Source: Flavimaribacter sp024343425
Lineage (GTDB): Bacteria; Pseudomonadota; Alphaproteobacteria; Rhizobiales; Rhizobiaceae
Direction of reading: 5' to 3'
Length of the DNA: 64,000 nt
Assembly: GCA_965227645.1 (NCBI GenBank)
Contig: OZ245773.1
Coordinates: 4,650,001-4,714,000, forward strand
The notes under the pieces were generated by a model that was not told where the DNA came from, ran no database searches, and saw nothing but the letters and a program-made list of their open reading frames with translations. Made by a program: the position numbers and the translations under genes. Below, piece after piece: positions 7,650 through 17,584 of this stretch. The first letter of the stretch is position 1; the number at the start of each line of letters is the position of its first letter.

Positions 7650-9509
7650 GTGACGGATCGTTCTCTATCCAGACGCAGTCCCGCCATCCTTGCCGGCATC
7701 GTGGCCGGCTTCACAGTTCTCAACCTCCTCCCCCCGGCCGCGGTCGCCGACGACATGGTGTGGCGACATGCGTCGTCGCTCATCGGAACTCCGAAATATC
7801 CGGCTGATTTCCAGCGTTTCGACTACGTCAACCCGGATGCGCCGAAGGGCGGCGAAGTTCGGGTGTCGGCCAATGACACGTTCGATACGCTGAACCCGTT
7901 GCTCGCCAAGGGCGACCGTGCCGAGGGCCTCGGCCTCGTGTTTGAAACGCTGATGACCTCGTCCATGGACGAGATCAGTTCCGAATACGGCCTGCTTGCG
8001 GAGGCGGTCAGCTTTCCCGACGACTATTCCTCGGCGACCTATCGCCTGAGAGAGGGCGCGCGCTGGCACGACGGGACGCCCGTCACGCCCGAGGACGTGA
8101 TCTGGAGCTTCGAAAATGTCGTCGAACTCGATCCCCAGCGGCATTTCTACTATCAGCATGTCGTCGGCGCCGAGAAAACCGGAGAGCGCGACGTCACCTT
8201 CACCTTCGACGAAAAGGACAACCGCGAACTGCCGCAGATTCTCGGTCAGCTCCTCGTTCTGCCGAAACACTGGTGGGAAGGAACGAACGACAAGGGCGAG
8301 CAACGCTCCATCGAACGCACCACCCTCGAAATGCCGATGGGTTCGGGACCGTACAAGATCACCAGCCTGTCGCCCGGCTCCACGATGGTCTTCGAACGGG
8401 TCGAGGACTATTGGGGCAAGGATCTGCCGGTCAATGCAGGCAGCAACAATTTCGACAAGATCCAATACGAGTATTTCACCAGCAGGGATTCCGAATTCCA
8501 GGCCTTCAAGGCAGGAAAGGTGGATTTCTGGCGTGAGAACAGAGCCCAACGCTGGGCCAATGGCTACGATTTCCCGGCGGTCGAGGACGGGCGGATCGTC
8601 CGCGACATGTTCGAGAACCCCTACCGGTCCTCGGGCGTCATGGTCGGTTTCATTCCCAATCTGCGGCGCGACAAGTTCAAGGACCCGCGCGTGCGCGAGG
8701 CGCTGATCCAGGTCTTCGATTTCGAGGAGCTCAACCGCACCCAGTTTTTCGATCAGTATGAGCGCATCGGCAGCTATTTCTACGGAAGCGAACTTGCCTC
8801 CAGCGGCCTGCCGCAGGGCAAGGAGCTAGAAATACTCGAATCTGTGCGCGACCTTGTTCCCGAAGAGGTCTTTACCGAGGAATACAAGAACCCGGTCGGC
8901 GGCGACCGGGCAAACCAGCGCAACAATCTGCGCGAGGCCATTCGCCTGTTCGGCGAAGCCGGCTACGAAATCCGCGACGGCAAGATGGTTAACATCGAAA
9001 CCGGCGAGCCCTTCGGCTTCGAAATCCTGCTCAATGGTCCCATCATTGAAAGCGTCGCCCAGGCCTACGCCCAGAACCTGAAGAGGATCGGCGTCGAGGC
9101 GACGGTGCGCTCCGTCGATCCGGCGCAATACACCAACCGCGAGCGCAGCCGGGATTTCGACGTGATCTACAGCGGATGGGGCCAAACGCTGTCGCCCGGC
9201 AACGAGCAGATGGAATTTTGGGGTTCGGCTGCGGCGAACCGGGAAGGTTCGGCGAACTACGCCGGCATTTCCGATCCGGGCGTCGACGCGCTGATCAAGG
9301 AAATCGTCTTCGCCGAAGACCGCGATACGCTGGTGGCCGCCACCAAGGCGCTCGACCGGGTGCTGCTCGCCGGCCGCTATGTCGTTCCGTCCTACACGTT
9401 GAGAAAAGCGCGTGTGGCCTATTGGAGTTTCCTGGCCTATCCCGAACCGCTGCCGACCTACTCTCTTGGCTTTCCGTCGATCTGGTGGTCGAAGAAGGCG
9501 ACGGACTGA
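7650..9509 (+). CDS. yejA: Peptide ABC transporter binding protein YejA1
   Basis: Periplasmic family 5 extracellular solute-binding protein of 619 residues, the first of two in this operon. An N-terminal signal sequence ends near AAVADDM, and the mature part starts with the YejA-type stretch KYPADFQRFDYVNPDAPKGG. YejABEF systems import oligopeptides and peptide antibiotics such as microcin C in enterobacteria, and affect tolerance to antimicrobial peptides in rhizobia. The start is GTG at 7650 after CGGGAG. Its TGA stop overlaps the ATG of the second binding protein gene, pointing to translational coupling. Confidence 0.9.
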   Translation: MTDRSLSRRSPAILAGIVAGFTVLNLLPPAAVADDMVWRHASSLIGTPKYPADFQRFDYVNPDAPKGGEVRVSANDTFDTLNPLLAKGDRAEGLGLVFETLMTSSMDEISSEYGLLAEAVSFPDDYSSATYRLREGARWHDGTPVTPEDVIWSFENVVELDPQRHFYYQHVVGAEKTGERDVTFTFDEKDNRELPQILGQLLVLPKHWWEGTNDKGEQRSIERTTLEMPMGSGPYKITSLSPGSTMVFERVEDYWGKDLPVNAGSNNFDKIQYEYFTSRDSEFQAFKAGKVDFWRENRAQRWANGYDFPAVEDGRIVRDMFENPYRSSGVMVGFIPNLRRDKFKDPRVREALIQVFDFEELNRTQFFDQYERIGSYFYGSELASSGLPQGKELEILESVRDLVPEEVFTEEYKNPVGGDRANQRNNLREAIRLFGEAGYEIRDGKMVNIETGEPFGFEILLNGPIIESVAQAYAQNLKRIGVEATVRSVDPAQYTNRERSRDFDVIYSGWGQTLSPGNEQMEFWGSAAANREGSANYAGISDPGVDALIKEIVFAEDRDTLVAATKALDRVLLAGRYVVPSYTLRKARVAYWSFLAYPEPLPTYSLGFPSIWWSKKATD

Positions 9510-11374
9510 TGGCGGCTCTGGACCGTCGAACTTTTCTTCTCGCCTCCGGGCTTGGCGCAGCCGCCATGCTGACGCCGGCGCGTCTTGCTTTCGCGCAAGT
9601 TCCGAGCAATACGCGCCTGCATGGTATTTCGGCTTTCGGAGACCTGAAATATCCGGCCGATTTCACCCATTTCGACTATGTCGATCCGCAGGCGCCCAAA
9701 GGCGGGCTGTTCAATTTCCAGCCGCCGAACTGGCAGTACAACCAGAACGTCCAGACATTCAACACGCTCAACAGCTTCATTCTGCGCGGCGATGCGCCGC
9801 CGCGCATGGAATTGTGCTTCGACAGCCTGATGGTGCGGGCGCTGGACGAACCCGACGCGCAATATTGCCACCTGGCCGAATGGGTCGAAGTCTCCGAAGA
9901 TCGCAATGTCTGGCGGTTCGGATTGCGGCCGGAAGCCCGGTTCCATGACGGATCCCCGGTGACCGCTTCAGACGCCGCCTACAGTTACACCCTGCTGAAG
10001 GAAGAAGGCCACCCCAATATCGTTATCACGCTGAGGGAGTTGACCGAGGCCGTCGCTATCGACGAGCGCACTCTGGAGCTGCGCTTCAGCGGCGACCAGT
10101 CGGCGAACGCGATCCTCGCCGCCGTGGAAATTCCGGTGCTGTCCCAAGCCTATTATTCTGAGCATCCCTTCGATTCCAGCAACCTGGATATTCCCCTCTC
10201 ATCCGGCCCCTATCAGCCGTCGCGCGTCGACGCCGGCCGGTTCATCGAATATGGCCGCGTCGAAGATTACTGGGGCCGGGATCTGCCGACTGTCCGCGGC
10301 CAGAACAATTTCGACACGTTGCGCATCGAGTTCTTCGCCGACCGGCAGGCCGGTTTCGAGCAGTTCAAGAAGGGCGAGATCCAGTTTCGCGAGGAGTTCA
10401 CCTCCAAAAGCTGGGCGACGGAATACACTTTCCCGGCGATCACACAGGGCCGCGTGATCAAGAGAACCTTTCCCGCCGAGCGTCGACCGATGATGCAGGC
10501 CTGGCCGGTCAATCAGCGTCGCGCGCGCTTTGCCGACTGGCGCGTCAGGCAGGCGATCAATCTTTGCTTCGACTTCAGATGGACCAACGACAAGATCTTC
10601 TACAACGCCTATGAGCGGTCGCAATCCCTGTTCGAGAAGTCCGAGTTCGTTGCGACCGGTATGCCGACGGAGGCAGAACTTGCCATCCTCGAACCGCTGA
10701 GAGACAGGCTGCCGGAAGCCGCCTTCGGCGAAGCCGTGACGCAGCCCGTTTCGGATGGATCCGGGCGCGACCGCGCCCTGCTCCGGCAGGCTGTGACCCT
10801 TCTCGGCGACGCGGGCTGGACGCGTGACGGGCAAGTGCTGAAGAAGGATGGCGAGTCCCTGTCGGTCGAAATTCTCATCCGGTCGCCAGTCTTCGAGCGG
10901 GTTTTATCCGGCCTTGTTGAAAACATGCGTCGGGTCGGCATCGAAACCTCGATCCGGCTGGTCGATCCGGTGCAATTCCAGTCGCGGCTCGATACATTCG
11001 ATTTCGACATGGTGGGCCTTGCCATGTCGATGAGCGCCACGCCGACCCGGGAAAGTCTGGCGTCGATGTTTGCCGATTCCTATGCGACCGTCGAGGGTTC
11101 GAACAATTATCCGGGTGCGCTAAGCGGCGTCTATGACGATCTGCTCGCCCATGTCGGCAATGCCGAAAGCCGCGAAGCGCTGGTGACGGCCATGCGCGCG
11201 CTCGATCGTGTCGAAAGAGCGCGGCTCGACTGGATTCCGAACTGGTATTCGGCGGATCACAAGGTTGCATTCTGGGACATGTTCGGATTCCCTGATACAA
11301 AGCCGGACTACGGATGGCCTGTCGAATCACTGTGGTGGTTCGACGAAGACAAGGCGCGTGCGATCGGCAGATGA
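9509..11374 (+). CDS. yejA: Second YejA-type binding protein, Tat signal
   Basis: A 621-residue paralogue of the preceding protein: both share the KYPADF-FDYV-P-APKGG start of the mature domain and the late PSIWW/VESLWW segment. Its leader MAALDRRTFLLASGL carries a convincing twin-arginine motif, so it is probably exported folded by Tat, whereas the first copy has a Sec-like leader. An open frame extends far upstream inside yejA1, but ATG 9509 overlaps the yejA1 stop and begins right at the signal peptide. The two binding proteins may widen the peptide range of one shared permease. Confidence 0.9.
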   Translation: MAALDRRTFLLASGLGAAAMLTPARLAFAQVPSNTRLHGISAFGDLKYPADFTHFDYVDPQAPKGGLFNFQPPNWQYNQNVQTFNTLNSFILRGDAPPRMELCFDSLMVRALDEPDAQYCHLAEWVEVSEDRNVWRFGLRPEARFHDGSPVTASDAAYSYTLLKEEGHPNIVITLRELTEAVAIDERTLELRFSGDQSANAILAAVEIPVLSQAYYSEHPFDSSNLDIPLSSGPYQPSRVDAGRFIEYGRVEDYWGRDLPTVRGQNNFDTLRIEFFADRQAGFEQFKKGEIQFREEFTSKSWATEYTFPAITQGRVIKRTFPAERRPMMQAWPVNQRRARFADWRVRQAINLCFDFRWTNDKIFYNAYERSQSLFEKSEFVATGMPTEAELAILEPLRDRLPEAAFGEAVTQPVSDGSGRDRALLRQAVTLLGDAGWTRDGQVLKKDGESLSVEILIRSPVFERVLSGLVENMRRVGIETSIRLVDPVQFQSRLDTFDFDMVGLAMSMSATPTRESLASMFADSYATVEGSNNYPGALSGVYDDLLAHVGNAESREALVTAMRALDRVERARLDWIPNWYSADHKVAFWDMFGFPDTKPDYGWPVESLWWFDEDKARAIGR

Positions 11375-11441
11375 AGCCAGAGCGGGACGGGAACAGATTG
11401 AATCGAATGACGGCATTCGCAACCGGCAAGGATAAGCGCTG

Positions 11442-12536
11442 ATGGGCGCCTATATCGTTCGACGGCTGCTCCTGATCATTCCGACGATGATCGGAATCAT
11501 GGCCTTGTCTTTCCTCGTCGTGCAATTTGCGCCCGGCGGACCCGTGGAGCAGATCCTGGCGGACCTTTCCGGACAGGGCAATTCCGCGACCGAGAGAATT
11601 TCCGGCGGCGGTGATTTCCAGAACCAGCCGGCGGGCGGCGGTGACGCGTCGTCAACCTACCGGGGCGCGCAGGGTCTCGATCCGGACTTCATCAAAAAGC
11701 TCGAAAAGCAGTTCGGCTTCGACAAGCCGCCCACGGAACGTTTTTTCATGATGATGTGGGATTTCATGCGGTTCGATTTCGGAGAGAGCTTCTTTCGCGA
11801 CATTTCGGTCATAGACCTGATCAAGGAAAAACTGCCGGTTTCCATCTCGCTGGGGATCTGGATCCTGCTTTTGTCCTACATCATCTCCGTGCCGCTCGGG
11901 ATCAAGAAGGCTGTGACGGACGGGTCGCGGTTCGACATATGGACGTCCGGCGTGATCATCATCGCCTACGCCATTCCCGGCTTCCTGTTCGGAATCCTGC
12001 TGATCGTGCTGTTCGCCGGCGGTTCGTTTTTCGACGTGTTTCCGCTGCGCGGCCTGGTGTCGGAAAATTTTTCAGACCTGCCCTGGTGGGAAAAGATCCT
12101 CGACTATTTCTGGCACCTGACATTGCCGTTGCTTGCGCTTTCTCTGGCGGCTTTTGCGACGACAACGCTTCTGACCAAGAACTCCTTCATCGACGAAATC
12201 AGGAAACAGTACGTGACCACGGCGCGCGCCAAGGGGCTGACCGAGAATCAGGTTCTTTACGGCCATGTCTTCCGCAACGCCATGCTGATCGTGATCGCCG
12301 GCTTTCCGGCGGCGTTCATTTCATCCTTCTTTTCCGGATCGCTGCTTATCGAGACCATATTCAATCTCGATGGCCTCGGGCTGCTCGGCTACAAGTCTGT
12401 GATCAACCGCGACTATCCTGTTGTCTTCGCAACGCTGTTCATCTTCTCGCTGATGGGGCTGGTGGTGGGCCTTGTCTCCGACCTGATCTACACCTGGATC
12501 GATCCGCGGATCGATTTCGAGCGGCGGGACGTCTGA
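11442..12536 (+). CDS. yejB: Peptide ABC transporter permease YejB
   Basis: A 364-residue inner-membrane permease of the DppB/OppB class. It has the typical N-terminal MGAYIVRRLLLIIPTMIG segment, a large periplasmic insert (about residues 40-100), further membrane helices and the cytoplasmic EAA-type loop TTARAKGLTENQVLYGHVFRNA (about residues 248-269, which docks on the ATPase). It lies in the yejA1-A2-B-E-F run, 67 bases after the second binding protein and one base before yejE. The insert is Gly/Gln-rich and longer than in plain DppB proteins, which fits YejB. Confidence 0.92.
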   Translation: MGAYIVRRLLLIIPTMIGIMALSFLVVQFAPGGPVEQILADLSGQGNSATERISGGGDFQNQPAGGGDASSTYRGAQGLDPDFIKKLEKQFGFDKPPTERFFMMMWDFMRFDFGESFFRDISVIDLIKEKLPVSISLGIWILLLSYIISVPLGIKKAVTDGSRFDIWTSGVIIIAYAIPGFLFGILLIVLFAGGSFFDVFPLRGLVSENFSDLPWWEKILDYFWHLTLPLLALSLAAFATTTLLTKNSFIDEIRKQYVTTARAKGLTENQVLYGHVFRNAMLIVIAGFPAAFISSFFSGSLLIETIFNLDGLGLLGYKSVINRDYPVVFATLFIFSLMGLVVGLVSDLIYTWIDPRIDFERRDV

Positions 12537-12537
12537 C

Positions 12538-13680
12538 ATGGAACAGGCAGTCGATAACGCCAAGGCGCTCGATGGCCCTCCGAAAGGGTTCTTCTCGCCG
12601 ACCACGAAACGCAGATGGCAGAATTTCCGCTCCAACCGGCGCGGCTACTGGTCGCTGTGGATCTTCCTCGTGCTGTTCGTGCTCAGCCTGTTCGCGGAAT
12701 TCATCGCCAACGACAAGCCGCTGCTCGCCTGGTACAAGGGCGAACTTCTGGTTCCCGTGCTTGTGGACTATCCGGAAGAGAAATTCGGCGGCTTCTACGC
12801 CGTGACCGCCTATCGGGATCCGATGATCAACCAGGAGATAACGGACAATGGCTGGATCCTGTGGCCGCCGATCCGCTATTCCTATCTCACCCGCAATTCC
12901 GAGGTGCCGCATTCGGCGCCCACTCCGCCCTTCTGGCTGATGGACAAGGAACAGCGCTGTTCGGCCTATCTGGAGGGCACGGACGATCCGGATTGCACAC
13001 TTGGAAACCTCAACTGGCTTGGCACCGACGACCAGGCGCGCGACGTGCTTGCCCGCGTCATCTACGGGTTCCGGATATCGGTGCTGTTCGGTCTGATCCT
13101 GACCGGGCTCTCCGCCGTCATCGGCGTGTGGCTCGGCGCGATCCAGGGATTCTTCGGCGGCTGGATCGACCTGACGTTCCAGCGCTTCATCGAAATCTGG
13201 TCGGCCGTGCCTGTGCTTTACGTGCTGATCATCATCGCTTCCATCCTCCCTCCGGGATTCTGGGTGCTGCTCGGCATCATGCTGCTGTTTTCCTGGGTTG
13301 CCTTCGTCAGCGTCGTCAGAGCTGAATTCCTGCGCGCCCGAAATTTCGAATATGTAAACGCGGCGCGGGCGCTGGGCGTCGGCAACGCGACGATCATCTA
13401 TCGCCATCTGCTGCCCAACGCCATGGTGGCGACGCTGACCTTCCTGCCCTTCATCCTTTCAGGATCGATCGCGACACTGACGTCGCTCGATTTCCTCGGG
13501 CTCGGACTGCCGCCGGGCTCGCCGTCGCTGGGTGAACTGATCGCGCAGGGAAAGAACAATCTGCAGTCGCCCTGGCTGGGCATCACGGCCTTTGTCATCA
13601 TATCGCTGATGCTTTCCCTGCTGATTTTCATCGGCGAAGCCACGCGCGACGCCTTTGACCCGCGAAAGACATTCAGTTGA
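12538..13680 (+). CDS. yejE: Peptide ABC transporter permease YejE
   Basis: A 380-residue partner permease of the DppC/OppC class. After a cytoplasmic N-terminus and first helix (SLWIFLVLFVLSLF) comes the long YejE-specific periplasmic segment with HSAPTPPFWLMDKEQRC. Then come NWLGTDDQARDVLARVIYG, five further helices and the ATPase-docking loop NAARALGVGNATIIYRHLLPNA (about residues 278-299). Its stop TGA overlaps the TTG start of yejF, so the two proteins are made in coupled amounts. It forms the translocation channel with YejB. Confidence 0.93.
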   Translation: MEQAVDNAKALDGPPKGFFSPTTKRRWQNFRSNRRGYWSLWIFLVLFVLSLFAEFIANDKPLLAWYKGELLVPVLVDYPEEKFGGFYAVTAYRDPMINQEITDNGWILWPPIRYSYLTRNSEVPHSAPTPPFWLMDKEQRCSAYLEGTDDPDCTLGNLNWLGTDDQARDVLARVIYGFRISVLFGLILTGLSAVIGVWLGAIQGFFGGWIDLTFQRFIEIWSAVPVLYVLIIIASILPPGFWVLLGIMLLFSWVAFVSVVRAEFLRARNFEYVNAARALGVGNATIIYRHLLPNAMVATLTFLPFILSGSIATLTSLDFLGLGLPPGSPSLGELIAQGKNNLQSPWLGITAFVIISLMLSLLIFIGEATRDAFDPRKTFS

Positions 13681-15305
13681 CCGAACCGCTGCTCACCATA
13701 CGCGATCTGTCCGTGCTCTTTCGCCAGGGCGACAACGAGACGCTGGCCGTCGACCGCGTGTCCTTCGACATCGCAAACGGGGAAACGGTCGCGCTGGTCG
13801 GTGAATCTGGCTCCGGCAAATCGGTCACGGCGCTATCCGTCCTCAAGCTCCTGCAATATCCGGCGGCCAGCCATCCGACGGGCAAGATCATGTTTGAGGG
13901 CGACGATCTTCTGAGCGCCGGCGAGAAGCGCCTGCGACAGGTGCGCGGCAACCAGATCGGCATGATTTTCCAGGAGCCGATGACGTCGCTCAATCCGCTG
14001 CACACCGTGGAAAAGCAGATCGGCGAGGTTCTGAAGCTGCATCAGGGCATGGGCGAGAAAGCGGCCAAAGCGCGGACGCTTGAACTGCTGGAGCAGGTCG
14101 GCATACGCGACGCAGAGCAACGTCTCACCTCCTATCCGCACCAGCTTTCCGGCGGGCAGCGCCAGCGCGTGATGATCGCCATGGCCCTCGCCAACCGGCC
14201 GAAACTGCTGATCGCCGACGAACCGACGACGGCCCTGGACGTGACGGTGCAGGCGCAGATCCTGGCGCTTCTCGAAGATTTGAAGCGGGAGTACGGCATG
14301 TCGATGCTGTTCATCACGCACGATCTCGGGATCGTCCGCAAGATCAGCGACCGGGTCTGCGTCATGACCGGCGGGCGCATCGTCGAATCAGGCGCGACGG
14401 AAGACGTGTTCACCGCTCCGTCGCATGACTACACCAAACATCTCCTGGCCGCTGAACCGAGCGGCGCGCCGCCGGAGACGAACGATGCGGCGCCGATCGT
14501 CATCGAAGGCAAACAGGTCAAGGTCTGGTTTCCGATCAAGAAAGGTTTGCTGCGGCGAACCGTCGACCACGTCAAGGCGGTGGACGGGATCGACCTGACC
14601 TTGCGGGCCGGCCAGACGCTTGGAATCGTCGGAGAATCCGGATCCGGAAAGACGACGCTCGGCCTCGCGCTGACGCGCATGATCTCGTCGGAAGGACAGA
14701 TCGGCTTTGTCGGCAAGGATATCGGACGCTACTCCTTCCGCGAGATGCGGCCGCTGCGCGACCAGATGCAGATCGTCTTCCAGGATCCGTTCGGCTCCCT
14801 GTCTCCGCGCATGTCGATCTCCGAAATCGTCGCTGAAGGCCTGCGCATCCATGAACCCGGTCTCGACGTGGAGGCGCGCGACCGCAAGGTGGTCGATGCT
14901 CTGAAGGAAGTGGGGCTCGACCCTTCAACCCGATGGCGCTATCCGCACGAATTTTCAGGCGGCCAGCGACAGCGCATCGCCATTGCGCGCGCCATGGTGC
15001 TCAGCCCGCGCTTCGTGATGCTGGACGAGCCGACCTCGGCGCTCGACATGAGCGTGCAGGCGCAGGTGGTCGATCTCCTGCGCAAGCTGCAGGCTACCCA
15101 CAATCTCGCCTATCTGTTCATCAGCCACGACCTGAAGGTGGTCCGCGCGCTGGCGAACAATGTCATCGTGATGCGCAATGGCAAGATCGTGGAACAGGGA
15201 CCGTCCGATCAGATCTTCGATCATCCGCAGACCGACTACACCAGGGCTCTGATGGCGGCGGCCTTCAACCTGGAAACCGCGCCGGAAGGCGTGGTAAGCG
15301 AATAA
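13677..15305 (+). CDS. yejF: Peptide ABC transporter ATPase YejF
   Basis: A 542-residue duplicated ATPase. The N-terminal half has Walker A GESGSGKS (about residue 42), signature LSGGQRQR and Walker B LLIADEP. The C-terminal half has GESGSGKT, FSGGQRQR and VMLDEP. One polypeptide therefore supplies both nucleotide-binding sites, as in E. coli YejF. The start is TTG at 13677 overlapping the yejE stop; no ATG is available near the first beta-strand. The ABC module is complete in this window: two binding proteins, two permeases and the ATPase. Confidence 0.93.
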   Translation: MTEPLLTIRDLSVLFRQGDNETLAVDRVSFDIANGETVALVGESGSGKSVTALSVLKLLQYPAASHPTGKIMFEGDDLLSAGEKRLRQVRGNQIGMIFQEPMTSLNPLHTVEKQIGEVLKLHQGMGEKAAKARTLELLEQVGIRDAEQRLTSYPHQLSGGQRQRVMIAMALANRPKLLIADEPTTALDVTVQAQILALLEDLKREYGMSMLFITHDLGIVRKISDRVCVMTGGRIVESGATEDVFTAPSHDYTKHLLAAEPSGAPPETNDAAPIVIEGKQVKVWFPIKKGLLRRTVDHVKAVDGIDLTLRAGQTLGIVGESGSGKTTLGLALTRMISSEGQIGFVGKDIGRYSFREMRPLRDQMQIVFQDPFGSLSPRMSISEIVAEGLRIHEPGLDVEARDRKVVDALKEVGLDPSTRWRYPHEFSGGQRQRIAIARAMVLSPRFVMLDEPTSALDMSVQAQVVDLLRKLQATHNLAYLFISHDLKVVRALANNVIVMRNGKIVEQGPSDQIFDHPQTDYTRALMAAAFNLETAPEGVVSE

Positions 15306-15333
15306 TCCGGCGAAACGGCATAATGGGGGCCGC

Positions 15334-16293
15334 GTGACGCAGACCAAGGGCGCAATATTGCTCGCCATGAAAGGCGAGATGGGGGATTCCTGGCACGCCT
15401 TCCTCAACAAGGCGTCAAAAGACCGGCCAGTCGTGCGTGCGCCTGTCGAGCACGGCGACCCGTCCATCGATTACGCGGTCGCCTGGGCGCCGGAGCCGGG
15501 GCTGCTGGCCTCTCTGCCCAATCTCAAGGCGATCTTTTCCGTGGGCGCCGGCGTCGATCACCTGTTTCGCGATCCGGATCTTCCGGATGTGCCGATCGTG
15601 CGCGTCGTGGCGGAAGATCTGACGAACCGGATGAGCGAGTATGTCGTCTGGCGCGTCCTCGACCATCACCGGCAGGGCGACCGCTACCGGCGCCAGCAGA
15701 CACAGCGCCTGTGGGACGAGGACCTCGACCAACCGGTTGCGGCCGACGTCACCGTGGGCATTCTCGGTCTTGGCGCACTCGGGCAGGACGCCGCCCGCAA
15801 GCTTCGCGCCCTCGGTTTTCACGTTGCGGGATGGTCGCGCAGCCCGAAGACCATGGAGGGGTTGCAGTCATTCGCAGGCGACGACGGCCTCGATAATTTC
15901 CTGAAGATCAGCGACATCATCGTATGCCTGCTGCCGCTGACCGACGAGACGCGTCACATTCTCTCGCTGCCGCTGTTCGAGAAACTGAAAAAAGGCGGTC
16001 CATTCGGCGCGCCTGTCCTGATCAACGCCGGGCGCGGCGGTCAGCAGATCGAGGAGGACATTGTCGCCGCCCTCGACAGGGGATTGCTGTCGGCGGCGAG
16101 CCTGGACGTCTTCAACGGCGAGCCCCTGTCGCCGGACAGTCCTCTGTGGCTGGACGAGCGCATTTTCATCACGCCGCACGCGGCGGCGACCTCGGTCGCA
16201 AGCGCAATCGTGCCGGGCATGCTGGAACAGATGGATCGCCACGACGCCGGCGAGCCCTTGAAGAACCTCGTCGACCGCAGCCGGAACTACTGA
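15334..16293 (+). CDS. ghrA: Glyoxylate/hydroxypyruvate reductase-like
   Basis: A 319-residue D-isomer-specific 2-hydroxyacid dehydrogenase closest in style to GhrA, which reduces glyoxylate and hydroxypyruvate with NAD(P)H. The Rossmann motif GILGLGALGQ lies near residue 142, followed by the WSR stretch typical of NADP binding. Catalytic residues are visible as Arg in NAGRGG (about 228), Glu in FNGEPL (about 265) and His in TPHAA. The start is GTG at 15334, 28 bases after yejF, so it may be the last gene of the yej operon. It overlaps the convergent NlpC/P60 gene by 7 bases. Confidence 0.85.
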   Translation: MTQTKGAILLAMKGEMGDSWHAFLNKASKDRPVVRAPVEHGDPSIDYAVAWAPEPGLLASLPNLKAIFSVGAGVDHLFRDPDLPDVPIVRVVAEDLTNRMSEYVVWRVLDHHRQGDRYRRQQTQRLWDEDLDQPVAADVTVGILGLGALGQDAARKLRALGFHVAGWSRSPKTMEGLQSFAGDDGLDNFLKISDIIVCLLPLTDETRHILSLPLFEKLKKGGPFGAPVLINAGRGGQQIEEDIVAALDRGLLSAASLDVFNGEPLSPDSPLWLDERIFITPHAAATSVASAIVPGMLEQMDRHDAGEPLKNLVDRSRNY

Positions 16294-17159
16294 AACTTCG
16301 GGCGACGGAAACCGGTCGGCGAACCATAGAGATGCGCTATGCGTGAGACGGCGTCGGCAAGCGGCTCTTCAGTCACCATCATCGTGTGGCCGCTTGCGTG
16401 CAGGATGGTTTCACGATCGCGCATGATCGCGACATGACCTTTCCAGAAGACGAGATCGCCGCGGCGCAATTCGCCATAGTCCGGCCCCGGATCCACTGCA
16501 TCGCCGACGCCGGCCGCCTGCATGTCGCTGTCGCGCGGCGCCTTGGCGCCCGCCATCATCATGGCGAGTTGCACCAGGCCCGAACAGTCGAGGCCGAAAC
16601 CCGAACGTCCGCCCCAGAGATAGGGCGTCTCCAGGAACCGACCTGCGACATCCACATAATCGTCCGCGCGATAATCGAGCGGCGCCACATGGTTGGCGAT
16701 CACGGCAAAACCGTCCTGCGTCATCGCATATTGCGTGCCTCGGGTCTCCATTGTCCCGGTTATTTTTAGCCGACTGCCCATTGAGAGGGTTGCTTCCACG
16801 CGATGGCGCAAGTCGGCCCCGTCATAGAGAAATGTGCGCGGAACTGTGACGATATGGGTCGGTTCGGCTTGCCTTTCCGCCACATCTTCAGCCGCGACAT
16901 AGCCGACATATTCATCGGCGTCGCACTGGACCCAGAGCCAACCGTCCTTTTCCTCGAAAATGCTGACTGTTTCGCCGTAGAGGGCCTGGGAAGCGCATTC
17001 GGACGCCCGGTCCGGTCTGGCGTGGATATTGGAAACAGGAGCAACAATGGCGGCAGGCCTGCCCGTGACATAGGCGGCGGCGTCTACGACGCCACGAAGC
17101 CGGCTATCGGCAAGATCGGCTCGATAGGCGTGCAGGCGTCTGTCTGGCGCCACGCTCAT
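16287..17159 (-). CDS. NlpC/P60 peptidase with SH3-like domain
   Basis: A 290-residue protein with a bacterial SH3-type region (about residues 35-150) followed by an NlpC/P60 domain with the catalytic triad visible as Cys in LDCSGLVQL (about 190), His in GHVAIM (about 242) and His in LHASGH (about 254). Such enzymes cleave gamma-D-glutamyl links in peptidoglycan peptides. No clear signal peptide is present, so it may act on recycled muropeptides in the cytoplasm. Its ATG overlaps the stop of the MarR gene (ATGA). Together with the leucyl aminopeptidase nearby it may form a peptide recycling unit. Confidence 0.85.
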   Translation of the reverse strand: MSVAPDRRLHAYRADLADSRLRGVVDAAAYVTGRPAAIVAPVSNIHARPDRASECASQALYGETVSIFEEKDGWLWVQCDADEYVGYVAAEDVAERQAEPTHIVTVPRTFLYDGADLRHRVEATLSMGSRLKITGTMETRGTQYAMTQDGFAVIANHVAPLDYRADDYVDVAGRFLETPYLWGGRSGFGLDCSGLVQLAMMMAGAKAPRDSDMQAAGVGDAVDPGPDYGELRRGDLVFWKGHVAIMRDRETILHASGHTMMVTEEPLADAVSRIAHLYGSPTGFRRPKFQ

Positions 17160-17506
17160 ACGCCCAGCTCCTCTCCCTGACGGACGATGATGCGTCCGAG
17201 CTGCTCAATATATTCGGAACCCTCGACCGTGCGCTGGATGACGACATTGCGCCGGTCGACCTTGTCTCTCGTGCGGTGCACCAGACCCATCGCGCCCATC
17301 GTGTCGAGGGCGCGGGTGATGACCGGTTTCGTGACGCCGAGCAGCGCCGCCAGCCCCCGCACCGTGTGCGGCGGCGGTTCGAGATAAATCTGCAGAAGGA
17401 TGGTCAGTTGACGTTGCGTCAGATCCGGCCCGTCATTGCGAACCATCGCCAGCATGGCGCTACGCCAGAGATAGAGCGCCTCGGATGCTCTCAAATGTAC
17501 GGTCAT
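17156..17506 (-). CDS. MarR family regulator
   Basis: A short (116-residue) winged-helix protein of the MarR type. The recognition region LAALLGVTKPVITRALDTMGAMGLVHR and the wing RDKVDRRNVVIQRT are clear, and the protein starts with a dimerisation helix. It is shorter than most MarR proteins (about 140 residues) at both ends. It is translationally coupled to the NlpC/P60 gene downstream and lies 78 bases after the leucyl aminopeptidase gene, so it may regulate this operon. No operator could be assigned. Confidence 0.8.
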   Translation of the reverse strand: MTVHLRASEALYLWRSAMLAMVRNDGPDLTQRQLTILLQIYLEPPPHTVRGLAALLGVTKPVITRALDTMGAMGLVHRTRDKVDRRNVVIQRTVEGSEYIEQLGRIIVRQGEELGV

Positions 17507-17584
17507 GCGGCTCTACACTCATCGGCGCAACTATCGTTTCGCTACCGTATCAGTTCGCCGCCATCGGGTCAAAAGCTGCGGTGA

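Noticed and set aside
9176..9508. Long N-terminal extension of the second YejA protein
   Set aside because: The extension lies inside yejA1, and ATG 9509 begins a clear Tat signal peptide coupled to the yejA1 stop.
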